NCBI RefSeq assembly: GCF_030052995.1
Contig: NZ_JASJPW010000001.1
Span: 926,501 to 990,500, forward strand
Direction of reading: 5' to 3'
Source of the DNA: Gemmobacter sp. 24YEA27
GTDB lineage: Bacteria; Pseudomonadota; Alphaproteobacteria; Rhodobacterales; Rhodobacteraceae
DNA length: 64,000 nucleotides
The translations under genes were made by a program, and so were the position numbers. Shown here one piece after another: positions 56,866 through 64,000 of the stretch (position 1 is the first letter of the stretch; the number at the start of each line of letters is the position of its first letter). Under the pieces are notes generated by a model. It worked only from the letters and a program-made list of their open reading frames with translations, was not told the origin of the DNA and ran no database searches.

Positions 56866-56890
56866 TTTTTATGCGGCGACCTCGTTTAAT

Positions 56891-56905
56891 GTAAGTTTTG
56901 CTTAC
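56891..56905. promoter_or_regulatory. Inverted repeat GTAAG-TTTTG-CTTAC upstream of the sdh-like operon
   Basis: Perfect 5-bp arms with a 5-base spacer in the AT-rich promoter region before the iron-sulfur subunit gene. The same GTAAG-N5-CTTAC layout recurs at 63341-63355 before the ABC gene. Likely operator of a shared regulator. Confidence 0.55.
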
Positions 56906-56986
56906 TAAATTATTTAAAATTAGTTCCTTAGTGTTAGAAAAAACATGCGCTACACCGTGTTCAAGGGAAGAGCCAACAGGTGCGCT

Positions 56987-57715
56987 GTGAGCGGGAACGA
57001 AAAGGTGATGGACGTGTCGGTCTGGCGCGGGTCCGGAGACGAGGGCGCTTACGAGAGCTTTCAGGTCCCGGCGCAGGACAATCAGACCGTGCTGGATGTG
57101 GTGAGCTATATCCAGCAAGAGCTCGACCCGTCGCTGACCTATCGCTATGCCTGCCGCGTCGGCATGTGCGGCTCCTGCGCGATGATGGTGAATGGCCAGC
57201 CGCGCTGGACCTGCCGGACCCATGTGAAAAAGGTGCTGAACGGCGACAGGCTGACCGTCGGGCCGCTGCGCAATCTGCCGGTGATCCGAGACCTCGCCGC
57301 CGATATGGACCCGTTTTTCGAGAAATGGATCAAGGCGGGTGGCGTCCATAAACCGGGCCTCAGCCGCGACGACGCGATCCAGCAGGTCAGACCGGAAGAT
57401 CCGGGCAGGGTCGAGGCCAATAAGGCGATTGAATGCATCAATTGCGCGGTCTGCTACGCGGCCTGCGACACCGTTGCCGGCAATCCCGATTACCTGGGTC
57501 CGGCGGCGTTACAACGGGCCTGGACGCTTTACAACGATGTCAAAGTCACCGACCGCGCAGCGGTTCTCGCCAGCGTGACCGGGCCCGGGGGCTGCACCAA
57601 TTGCCACAGCCAGGGCAGCTGCACCCGGTTTTGCCCCAATGAGCTGGACCCGCTCAGCTCCATCGCCGGGCTGAAACGCGCGGCGGCGCGGTCGTTTTTC
57701 GGGGGGAAAGGCTGA
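56987..57715 (+). CDS. Succinate dehydrogenase/fumarate reductase-like iron-sulfur subunit
   Basis: 242 residues from GTG 56987 (AGG at 56978-56980); ATG 56945 and ATG 57008 are alternatives. The [2Fe-2S] domain has CRVGMCGSCAMMVNGQPRWTC. The second half has CINCAVCYAAC and two more Cys groups (GGCTNCHSQGSCTRFCP), consistent with [4Fe-4S] and [3Fe-4S] centres. It links the flavoprotein to the membrane quinone site. First gene of a six- or seven-gene operon. Unusual: the third Cys group carries extra cysteines and a His. Confidence 0.87.
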   Translation: MSGNEKVMDVSVWRGSGDEGAYESFQVPAQDNQTVLDVVSYIQQELDPSLTYRYACRVGMCGSCAMMVNGQPRWTCRTHVKKVLNGDRLTVGPLRNLPVIRDLAADMDPFFEKWIKAGGVHKPGLSRDDAIQQVRPEDPGRVEANKAIECINCAVCYAACDTVAGNPDYLGPAALQRAWTLYNDVKVTDRAAVLASVTGPGGCTNCHSQGSCTRFCPNELDPLSSIAGLKRAAARSFFGGKG

Positions 57716-58047
57716 TGCTGGGGATCCGGCTTTATATGGCGCAGCGCCTGAGTGCGATGGTGATGGGACCGCTGGTGATCGGCCATCTGGCGGTGATGAT
57801 TTACGCGATCCAGGGCGGGTTGTCTTCGGCCGAGATCCTTGGCCGCACCAAAGGCTCGATCCCCTGGTTCCTCTTCTACGGCGCTTTTGTGCTGGCGGTC
57901 TCGGTTCATGCGGCCATCGGGCTGCGGGTGATCCTGCATGAGGTCACAGGCCTGAGGGGCCGCCTGCTGGAAGTCTTCACCTTGGGCGTCATGGCCCTGT
58001 TGACCGTGATGGGAGCACGCGCCGTTCTGGCCGTGACACTGCTGTGA
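57715..58047 (+). CDS. Succinate dehydrogenase-like membrane anchor subunit 1
   Basis: 110 residues with three helices. Its ATG shares a base with the preceding TGA. VIGHLAVMIYAI and VSVHAAIGLRVILHE place histidines where haem b ligands are expected. It resembles the anchor cytochrome b subunits of short four-subunit succinate dehydrogenase/fumarate reductase complexes. Confidence 0.75.
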   Translation: MLGIRLYMAQRLSAMVMGPLVIGHLAVMIYAIQGGLSSAEILGRTKGSIPWFLFYGAFVLAVSVHAAIGLRVILHEVTGLRGRLLEVFTLGVMALLTVMGARAVLAVTLL

Positions 58048-58385
58048 TCGGGCCTCACCGGCGCCACCCGCTCTGGCTTGCCTATATGCTGCACCGTGCC
58101 TCTGGCTTCGCTCTGGCTTTGTTTCTGCCCGCGCATTTCTGGGTACTGTCGCTGGCACTGACCGATCCCGATCAGCTCGATCAGTTCCTCAGCTTTGCCG
58201 ATAACCCGTTGGCGAAAGTCGCGGAATTCGGCCTCGTCTTCCTGCTGGCGGTGCATTTCTTCGGGGGGCTGCGGCTCCTGGCGCTGGAGTTCCTGCCCTG
58301 GTCGCAGCGGCAGAAAAGCCTGGCCGCCGGTGCGATTGCGGGGGCGTTTCTGATCTCCGGCACATTTCTTCTCAGGGCGATATAA
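58044..58385 (+). CDS. Succinate dehydrogenase-like membrane anchor subunit 2
   Basis: 113 residues from a GTG overlapping the previous TGA. It has the SdhC signature YMLHRASGFALALFLPAHFW and a second His in LAVHFFGGLRLLALE, typical haem b and quinone-site residues. Three helices. Together with subunit 1 it anchors the complex and feeds electrons to quinone. Confidence 0.78.
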   Translation: MIGPHRRHPLWLAYMLHRASGFALALFLPAHFWVLSLALTDPDQLDQFLSFADNPLAKVAEFGLVFLLAVHFFGGLRLLALEFLPWSQRQKSLAAGAIAGAFLISGTFLLRAI

Positions 58386-58388
58386 CCC

Positions 58389-60143
58389 ATGACCAGGTTT
58401 GAGATTGAGCGCGACGAGACGGATATCCTGATCCTTGGGTCGGGCGGGGCCGGATTGTTTGCGGCGCTGCATGCGGCGCAGAGCGCGGCCCCGGGCACGC
58501 GGATCACCCTGGCGGTGAAGGGGCTGATCGGCAAATGCGGCTGCACGCGGATGGTGCAGGGCGGCTATAACGTGGCACTTGGCGGTGGCGACACGGTTGA
58601 GCGCCACTTCATGGATACGATCAATGGCGGCAAATGGCTGCCGAACCAGGATATGGCCTGGCGGCTCTGCGAGCAGGCCGTGGTCCGCATCCGCGAGCTG
58701 GAAAACGAGGTTGGCTGTTTCTTTGACCGCAACCCGGACGGCTCGCTGCATCAAAAGGCCTTCGCGGGCCAGACCGCCGACCGCACCGTCCATAAGGGCG
58801 ATCTGACCGGGATCGAGATCATCTCGCGGCTGATGGAGCAGGTGCTGGCACGGCCGGTGCAAAAGCTGCAGGAGCACCGCGCCATCGGGCTGGTGCCGAC
58901 GAAAGACGGCGCCTCTCTGGCGGGGGTGCTGTTCATCGACATGCGGACCGGGCGCTTCCGCTTTGTCCGCGCGAAGGCCGTGATGATGGGCACCGGCGGG
59001 GGCCCTACCATGTACAAATACCATACGCCCTCGGGTGATAAGACGATGGACGGGCTGGCGATGGCGCTGCGCGCGGGCCTGCCCTTGCGCGATATGGAGA
59101 TGGTGCAATTCCATCCGACCGGTCTTCTGGCGGGCGATTACACCCGCATGACCGGCACGGTGCTGGAAGAAGGCTTACGGGGTGCGGGCGGGCAGCTTTT
59201 GAACGCGCGCGGTGAGCGGTTCATGTTCGATTATGACCAGCGCGGCGAGCGGGCGACCCGCGATGTGGTCAGCCGCGGCATCTATGCCGAGATGCGGAAG
59301 AACAACGACCCGACCCAGACCGGCATGTTCATCTCGATGGGGCATCTGGGGCCGGACAATGTCCGCAAGAAATTCGCGGGCATGGTGAAACGCTGCGCTG
59401 ACAGCGGGTTTGACCTTGCGGCGGGCAAGGTCGAGGTGGTGCCGACCGCGCATTATTTCATGGGCGGCGTGGTCGTGGACCCCGATACCCGCACCGAGAT
59501 GGAGGGGCTTTACGTCGCGGGCGAAGATGCCGGCGGCGCGCATGGCTCGAACCGGCTGGGCGGCAATGGGGTCGCGAATTCCACCGTCTTTGGCGGTATC
59601 GCGGGCGATGTTATGGCGGCTGACATCCGCAAGATGTCCTTGCGCGACCCGGATGAAGCGGTGCTAGCGGCGGAAGTTGCCCGTGCCTGCCATCCGTTCT
59701 CGAAGAAGGCCGATCGGATCCAGCCTCTGCGCCACAAGCTGCAGGAGGGGATGTGGGAAGATGTCGGCGTGATGCGCACCGGCGCCGGGATTCAGCGCGG
59801 CGTCAGACGCATCGCAGAACTCCGCAGTGAACTGATGGAGACCGGCGTTGACCCGGCAAACCTCGCTTTTAACCTGACCTGGCATGACTGGCTGAACATG
59901 GCCTCTCTGGTCGAGGTCTCGGAAGTCATCGCGCGGGCGGGGGGGCTGCGCGAAAACTCACGCGGCGCGCATTTTCGCGAGGATTTCCCCGAAAGTGGCG
60001 ATCTTGAAAGCTCATACTTCACCCTTGCCCGCAAGCAGGGTGACGCACTGACCCTGACCCGCGAACAGGTGCAGTTCACCATTGTCCGCCCTGGCGAGAC
60101 GGTGCTGCCCGCGCATGAACCCGAAACGCTTGTCGCGACCTGA
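58389..60143 (+). CDS. Succinate dehydrogenase/fumarate reductase-like flavoprotein subunit
   Basis: 584 residues. The FAD-binding start is ILILGSGGAGLFAALHAA. Substrate-site motifs of the family are present: QFHPTG (His242), EEGLRGAGGQLLNARGERFM (Arg), PTAHYFMGG (His) and HGSNRLGGNGV (Arg). The His that covalently binds FAD in classical SdhA/FrdA (SHTxxAQGG) is Cys52 here (GCTRMVQGG; codon TGC at 58542-58544), so FAD is probably not bound through 8-alpha-N3-histidyl. The electron chain to the Fe-S and anchor genes is complete. Substrate is probably a dicarboxylate or analogue, not assured to be succinate. Confidence 0.87.
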   Translation: MTRFEIERDETDILILGSGGAGLFAALHAAQSAAPGTRITLAVKGLIGKCGCTRMVQGGYNVALGGGDTVERHFMDTINGGKWLPNQDMAWRLCEQAVVRIRELENEVGCFFDRNPDGSLHQKAFAGQTADRTVHKGDLTGIEIISRLMEQVLARPVQKLQEHRAIGLVPTKDGASLAGVLFIDMRTGRFRFVRAKAVMMGTGGGPTMYKYHTPSGDKTMDGLAMALRAGLPLRDMEMVQFHPTGLLAGDYTRMTGTVLEEGLRGAGGQLLNARGERFMFDYDQRGERATRDVVSRGIYAEMRKNNDPTQTGMFISMGHLGPDNVRKKFAGMVKRCADSGFDLAAGKVEVVPTAHYFMGGVVVDPDTRTEMEGLYVAGEDAGGAHGSNRLGGNGVANSTVFGGIAGDVMAADIRKMSLRDPDEAVLAAEVARACHPFSKKADRIQPLRHKLQEGMWEDVGVMRTGAGIQRGVRRIAELRSELMETGVDPANLAFNLTWHDWLNMASLVEVSEVIARAGGLRENSRGAHFREDFPESGDLESSYFTLARKQGDALTLTREQVQFTIVRPGETVLPAHEPETLVAT

Positions 60144-60160
60144 ATAAAGGAAGCCAACCC

Positions 60161-61116
60161 GTGATACCGATCAATGTGATCCAGTCCACCGCCGAGGCGC
60201 TGATGGCCAAAGCCGCGATTGAAATCCCGAGGATTACCTCGGCGGGCTGAAGGCGGCGGCGGAAACCGAGGATGGGGATCTTTCCTCCTTCGTTCTCCAG
60301 GCGATGCTGGAGAATTACGAGGCCGCGAAACAGGACCGCCGCGCGATGTGCGGCGATACGGGCACGCCGCGCTGGTATGTGAAGATGGGCAATGACGCCC
60401 GGATCGAGGGCGGGCCGATCGCGCTGGAAGAGGCCTTGCGTCGGGCGACCTCGAACGCGACGTCTTCGGTGCCGCTGCGCCCCAATCGGGTACATCCTTT
60501 GTGGCGCACCGATTACAACAACAATATCGGCATCGGCGCGCCCGAGATCGAATATGGCTATGAGCCGGGCGGCGACTGGATCGACCTGATCACCGTCCAC
60601 AAGGGCGGGCTGTTCGGGACGGATTACCGGATGCTCTTCCCGTCAGACGGCATCCAGGGGATCAAGCGCTTCTACCTTGATTGTCTGGTGGCTTTCGGCA
60701 AACGCGGCCTCGCCTGTCAGCCGGCGATCATCGGGATTGGCCTCGGTGGCTGCAAGGATACCTGCATGGTGCTTGGCAAACGCGCGGCCTGCCTGCGCAC
60801 AGTGGGCGACCGCAATTCCGACCCGAAAATCGCGGCACTGGAGGAAGAGTTCAAAGAGCTTGGCAATTCTATCGGCATGGGCGCGATGGGCTTTGTCGGC
60901 AAGAATATGGTGATCGATACCCATATCGAGGTCGGCTACTGCCATACCGGCGGCATGCAGATGTCGGTCCATGCCTTCTGTCTCTCGTCACGTCGCGCGG
61001 TCGCCCGCATCTTCCCCGACGGGCGCGTCGAGCATCGCACCGATCCCGACTGGTTCACCCCCTATCAGCGCCGCGAAACCGTCGGCTGGGAAATGTCGCG
61101 GGAGGCCGCAGAATGA
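60161..61116 (+). pseudogene. Class I fumarase/L-tartrate dehydratase alpha-like subunit, frameshifted
   Basis: Begins at GTG 60161 with AAAGGAAG just upstream. After IPINVIQSTAEALMAKAAIEIP the frame breaks; adding a G at about 60229 (CCGAG to CCGGAG) gives EDYLGGLKAAAETEDG and joins the downstream frame, about 318 residues in all. Fe-S hydratase motifs follow: MCGDTGTPRWYVKMG and GIGLGGCKDTC and EVGYCHTGGMQ, with the cluster cysteines in place. It should add or remove water on a fumarate- or tartrate-like acid together with the next gene. The gene is otherwise intact, so the break may be a sequencing error. Confidence 0.82.
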
Positions 61117-61781
61117 AACCGCGTGAGGTCATCCTTTCCACCACGCCGACGCCGGAAGACATCGCGGCTTTGCGCCTTGGTGATATCGTTTACCTCAATG
61201 GGCTGATGTATACCGCCCGCGAAGGCGTCTATATGCGCGCGCTGGAGCAAAGCGCGAATATCCCGATGGAGCTGCCGTCGCAAAGTGCCGCGAATTTCCA
61301 CTGCTCGCCCGCCGCGACGATCCGCGAGGATGGTACGTTTGATCTGGGCGCTGTGACCGCCACGGCGAGCTTCCGCTTCGCGAAATGGCTGCCGGAATGG
61401 ATGGCGAAGACCGGCGCGAAGCTGATCATCGGTAAGGGCGGCATGTCCTCGAAAGACTACAAGGACTACTTCGTCCCGAATGGCGCGGTCTATCTGTCGA
61501 CGGTCGGCTACGGCACCGGCGCCCTGCTCGGGCGCGGGGTCGAGAATGTCGAGGCCGTCCACTGGAATGAGGAACTTGGCCTTGCCCAAGCGATGTGGGT
61601 GATCCGCTGCAACCGGATGGGGCCCTTCCTTGTGGCCTCCGACCTTGACGGCAATTGCCTCTTCGAGCGCGAGAATGCCAAAATCGCCGGGAATCTTGAG
61701 CGGATCTATGAGGGCACCAGACCGGCTGTCCTGAAACGCTTTGGCGAGACCGATGACCGTGGCGACGAGCTGATCGGATGA
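61113..61781 (+). CDS. Class I fumarase/L-tartrate dehydratase beta-like subunit
   Basis: 222 residues from the ATG at 61113, overlapping the alpha stop by four bases. Typical beta features: LSTTPTPEDIAALRLGDIVYLNG, MYTAREGVYMRAL (the catalytic-loop TxRD becomes TARE), and LIIGKGGMSS, then YLSTVGYGTGALLGRGV. It completes the hydratase. Its last bases overlap the YeiH-type gene by four (ATGA). Confidence 0.85.
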   Translation: MKPREVILSTTPTPEDIAALRLGDIVYLNGLMYTAREGVYMRALEQSANIPMELPSQSAANFHCSPAATIREDGTFDLGAVTATASFRFAKWLPEWMAKTGAKLIIGKGGMSSKDYKDYFVPNGAVYLSTVGYGTGALLGRGVENVEAVHWNEELGLAQAMWVIRCNRMGPFLVASDLDGNCLFERENAKIAGNLERIYEGTRPAVLKRFGETDDRGDELIG

Positions 61782-62790
61782 ACAGCCTCGTGGCAGAGGT
61801 GCCGGGCAGCTGCCGGCGGCTTTTCCCGGGGCTGGTTTCGGCGGTGACAGTGGCGCTGGCCGCGAAATTCATCTCGGAACATTACGGCGCGCCGGTGATG
61901 CTGATGGCGCTTTTGATCGGGATGGCCTTCACCTTCCTCGCCGAACCCGACATGAAAACCGCCGAAGGGATTGAATTCGCCTCGAAAAAACTATTGCGCT
62001 TTGGCGTGGCGCTTCTGGGTCTTGGATCACCGTGCAGCAGATTGCGGCGGCCGGGATCGGCGTTGTCCTGCTGGTTTTTGCCGGAGTGGGGCTGACCATC
62101 CTTGCCGGCGTGGCGCTGGCGAGGTTCACCGGGCGTTCATTGCCCTTCGGTCTTTTGACCGGCGGTGCGGTGGCGATTTGCGGCGCCTCTGCCGCGCTGG
62201 CGATTTCCTCGGTCCTGCCGAAATCCGGCCCCGGACAGGAACGCGATACCATCTTCACGGTGATCGCCGTGACCGCACTTTCCACGCTCGCGATGATTGT
62301 CTATCCGATGATCGGGGCGGCGCTTGGCCTGTCAGATCATGCGATGGGCGTTTTTCTTGGCGCCACGATCCATGATGTCGCCCAGGTGGTCGGCGCGGGC
62401 TATTCGGTCTCGGACGAGGCCGGCGCCACAGCGACCTTCGTAAAGCTGCTGCGGGTTGCGCTGCTGGTTCCGGTTGTGGTGCTTTTATCGCTGATGTTCA
62501 GCCGGGGGGGCGCTGCGGGGCAGGGCGGCCGATTGCCTGTCCCGTTCTTTGTGATTGGCTTCGCGGCGCTGGTGCTGATCGGCAGTACCGATGTCATCCC
62601 GCCCGAAATCAGCGCCCTTTTGCTTGATCTGTCGCGCTGGTGCCTGATCACCGCCATTGCCGCGCTTGGCATGAAAACCTCGCTGAAAAAGCTGGGAGAG
62701 GTTGGCGGTGTGGCCATCGGCATCGTCTGCGGCCTGACCGTTTTGCTTGCCGTTTTCGCGCTGGCGGCGATCCGGATCTTTGAAATCTGA
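61778..62790 (+). pseudogene. Second YeiH/COG2855 (SuyZ/TauZ-like) membrane protein, frameshifted
   Basis: Two frames join into one of about 337 residues when one base is added near 62019-62025 (restoring LLGLRITVQQIAAAG). Motifs match suyZ: FPGLVSAVTVALAAKFISEHYGAPVMLMALLIGMAF, LRFGVALLG, TGGAVAICGASAALAISSVLP and LGATIHDVAQVVGAGYS. The presence of a desulfonation-type exporter inside an sdh-hydratase operon suggests that the pathway releases sulfite or sulfate. It overlaps the beta subunit gene by four bases. Confidence 0.8.
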
Positions 62791-62808
62791 CCTCTGAGGG
62801 GCAAGACC

Positions 62809-63123
62809 ATGTTCGTTGATATGCGGACCTATACGCTGAAGAATGGCAATGTTTCCAAATTCCTCAAGCTTTATGAGGCTGAAGGCCTTGCCGTACAGAC
62901 CCGCATCCTCGGCAATCTGGTCGGCTATTATTTCACCGATATCGGCCCTTTGAACCAGATCGTCCATATGTGGGGCTATGCCAGCATGGATGACCGCTGG
63001 GAGCGGCGTAAGGCCCTCCAGGCTTCGGACGAATGGCAGAATTACGCCGTGCAGATGCGGCCGCTGGTCGATCATATCGAGACAAAAATCCTGATCCCGG
63101 CGCCGTTTTTCCGCCAGGACTGA
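62809..63123 (+). CDS. NIPSNAP-family protein
   Basis: 104 residues of ferredoxin-like alpha/beta fold: MFVDMRTYTLKNGNVSKFLKLYEAEGLAVQTRILGNLVGYYFTDIGPLNQIVHMWGYASMDDRWERR is the NIPSNAP pattern. Such small proteins often occur in catabolic operons with unknown roles. It follows the YeiH-type gene by 18 bases and closes the operon. Confidence 0.82.
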   Translation: MFVDMRTYTLKNGNVSKFLKLYEAEGLAVQTRILGNLVGYYFTDIGPLNQIVHMWGYASMDDRWERRKALQASDEWQNYAVQMRPLVDHIETKILIPAPFFRQD

Positions 63124-63627
63124 TGAGCCTTGATGGCAGAAGGCCACCTGGACCCTGCCATGTCACGCCAGCTGGTTTGTGCCGCGCATGAGGTCACGAT
63201 GTACGATCTCACCCCGGGGCGGCTGACAGTCTTGTGGTGGCAGGAGGCCCTGCGCCGCCATGCGCTTTGCCAGGGCAGAGCTTCGTCTGCAAGGGGCGGC
63301 GCATGATCCCTGGCGACGGCATTTTCTGCGCCAGGTGTGTGTAAGCAATACTTACGGAAGATATTAAGATTTTTAGATTTTCTTGCGAAACCTTCTCCCC
63401 TAACCTTAAGACAGGAAGCTGGCTCGGTTGCGTCTTGTTTCCCGGGGCGGCGATGCGGCTTCGTGCCATTTCCGAATGACATCGTCCTGAACGGGCTGCA
63501 AAAAGACCCGTTTTCGCAAGCCTGCCGGAAAAGGCGTGGGATGGTATCCCACACCTGACCGGCGGGCCCCTATCCACTGGGAACAGCGTTGGGAGGCGCG
63601 GTTCCGGCAGATTTAGAGGGAGGAGAG
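63124..63627 (+). promoter_or_regulatory. Promoter region of the ABC gene with two inverted repeats
   Basis: About 500 bases with no convincing gene. It contains GTAAG-CAATA-CTTAC at 63341-63355, in an AT-rich patch like that before the sdh-like operon, and a perfect repeat GTGGGAT-GGT-ATCCCAC at 63536-63552. Both are candidate operators. The final GGGAGGAGAG at 63618-63627 is the ribosome site of the ABC gene. Confidence 0.5.
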
Positions 63628-64000
63628 ATGCAGCCAAATGATCCGCTGCTGACCGTACGGGGGGTAACCCTGCAGTATAAAACACCAAACCGTCTGATCA
63701 CCGCGACCTACAGGGTCAGCTTCGACGTGTTTCAGGGGGATCGCTTTATCCTTCTTGGGCCGTCGGGTTGCGGAAAATCGACCCTGCAAAAGGCGGTGGG
63801 CGGCTATATCACGCCGACCGAGGGCGAGATGCGGCTCAAGGGGCGCAAGATCACCCAGCCGGGGCCGGACCGGATGATGGTGTTCCAGGAATTCGATCAG
63901 CTCTTGCCCTGGAAGACCGTCCGCCAGAATGTGGCCTTTGCCCTGACCGCGTCGAAGAAACTCAGCCCCCGCGAGGCGGATGAGAAGGCGATGGAATATG
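63628..64000 (+). CDS. Taurine/sulfonate/nitrate-type ABC transporter ATPase, 5' part
   Basis: The first 124 residues only; the gene runs off the window. Walker A is GPSGCGKST (about residues 47-55) and the Q-loop VFQEFDQLLPWKTVRQN has the LLPW variant typical of SsuB/TauB/NrtD and HMP-importer ATPases. The signature and Walker B lie beyond the end. Substrate cannot be decided; context with sulfolactate genes makes a sulfonate or related organic acid plausible. Confidence 0.83.
   Translation, partial: MQPNDPLLTVRGVTLQYKTPNRLITATYRVSFDVFQGDRFILLGPSGCGKSTLQKAVGGYITPTEGEMRLKGRKITQPGPDRMMVFQEFDQLLPWKTVRQNVAFALTASKKLSPREADEKAMEY

Noticed and set aside
63337..63558. Small open frame in the promoter region of the ABC gene
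   Set aside because: It spans both candidate operators, has no ribosome site and no protein-like composition.
1..64000. CRISPR arrays, riboswitches and rRNA genes
   Set aside because: No regularly spaced direct repeats and no recognisable riboswitch or rRNA sequence were seen on either strand.

Overview
The window is high-GC alphaproteobacterial DNA of the Rhodobacteraceae type (Paracoccus/Rhodobacter-like). The assignment rests on the ccoNOQP-ccoGHIS locus with FNR boxes and a divergent universal stress gene, a membrane-anchored CycM-type cytochrome c, and a suyAB-suyZ sulfolactate locus laid out as described for Paracoccus pantotrophus. No rRNA, CRISPR array or replication origin was seen. 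There is one tRNA.

Layout. 0-7.6 kb: 3' end of hemN, then a minus-strand yejABEF peptide ABC operon ending in a glycosyltransferase. 7.7-10.1 kb: cytochrome c552, prephenate dehydratase, universal stress protein. 10.2-13.9 kb: ccoNOQP under two FNR boxes. 14.5-22.4 kb: four dynamin-like large GTPase genes, then a GFA-fold gene (22.9-23.5 kb). 23.6-28.3 kb: ccoGHIS behind a third FNR box. ccoNOQP and ccoGHIS are normally neighbours in this family, so the GTPase block looks like an insertion. 28.4-49.1 kb: mostly housekeeping genes (D,D-carboxypeptidase, clpS, rsmC-like, gph, rpe, mltA, Tim44-like, fxsA, secB, rlmH, rsfS, leuC-DUF308-leuD, BrkB-like, DUF4105, ubiG, prolyl aminopeptidase). 49.4-53.3 kb: tRNA-Ser(GCU) followed by a decayed integrative element (integrase stub, S24 repressor, small phage-like genes, IS21 and IS3 fragments). 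53.3-56.9 kb: GntR regulator, suyA, suyB, suyZ. 56.9-64 kb: a succinate-dehydrogenase-like complex, a class I fumarase/tartrate-dehydratase-like pair, a second SuyZ/YeiH-type permease, a NIPSNAP protein and the start of a taurine/sulfonate/nitrate-type ABC ATPase.

How the genes work together. The cco genes build and load copper into a high-affinity cbb3 oxidase for low oxygen. The suy genes should split 3-sulfolactate into pyruvate and sulfite and export the sulfur oxyanion. The adjacent sdh/fumarase-like operon carries its own SuyZ-like exporter and shares a 15-bp inverted repeat (GTAAG-N5-CTTAC) with the promoter of the ABC gene. It may be an oxidation-hydration route for an organic acid, possibly a sulfonated dicarboxylate; this is inference. 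The dynamin-like block is a candidate membrane-remodelling or defence system of unknown function.

Five otherwise intact genes (yejE, yejA, the third GTPase, the fumarase alpha-like gene and the second yeiH) each carry one apparent single-base deletion. This suggests residual sequencing errors as much as real decay, and those genes should be read as provisional.
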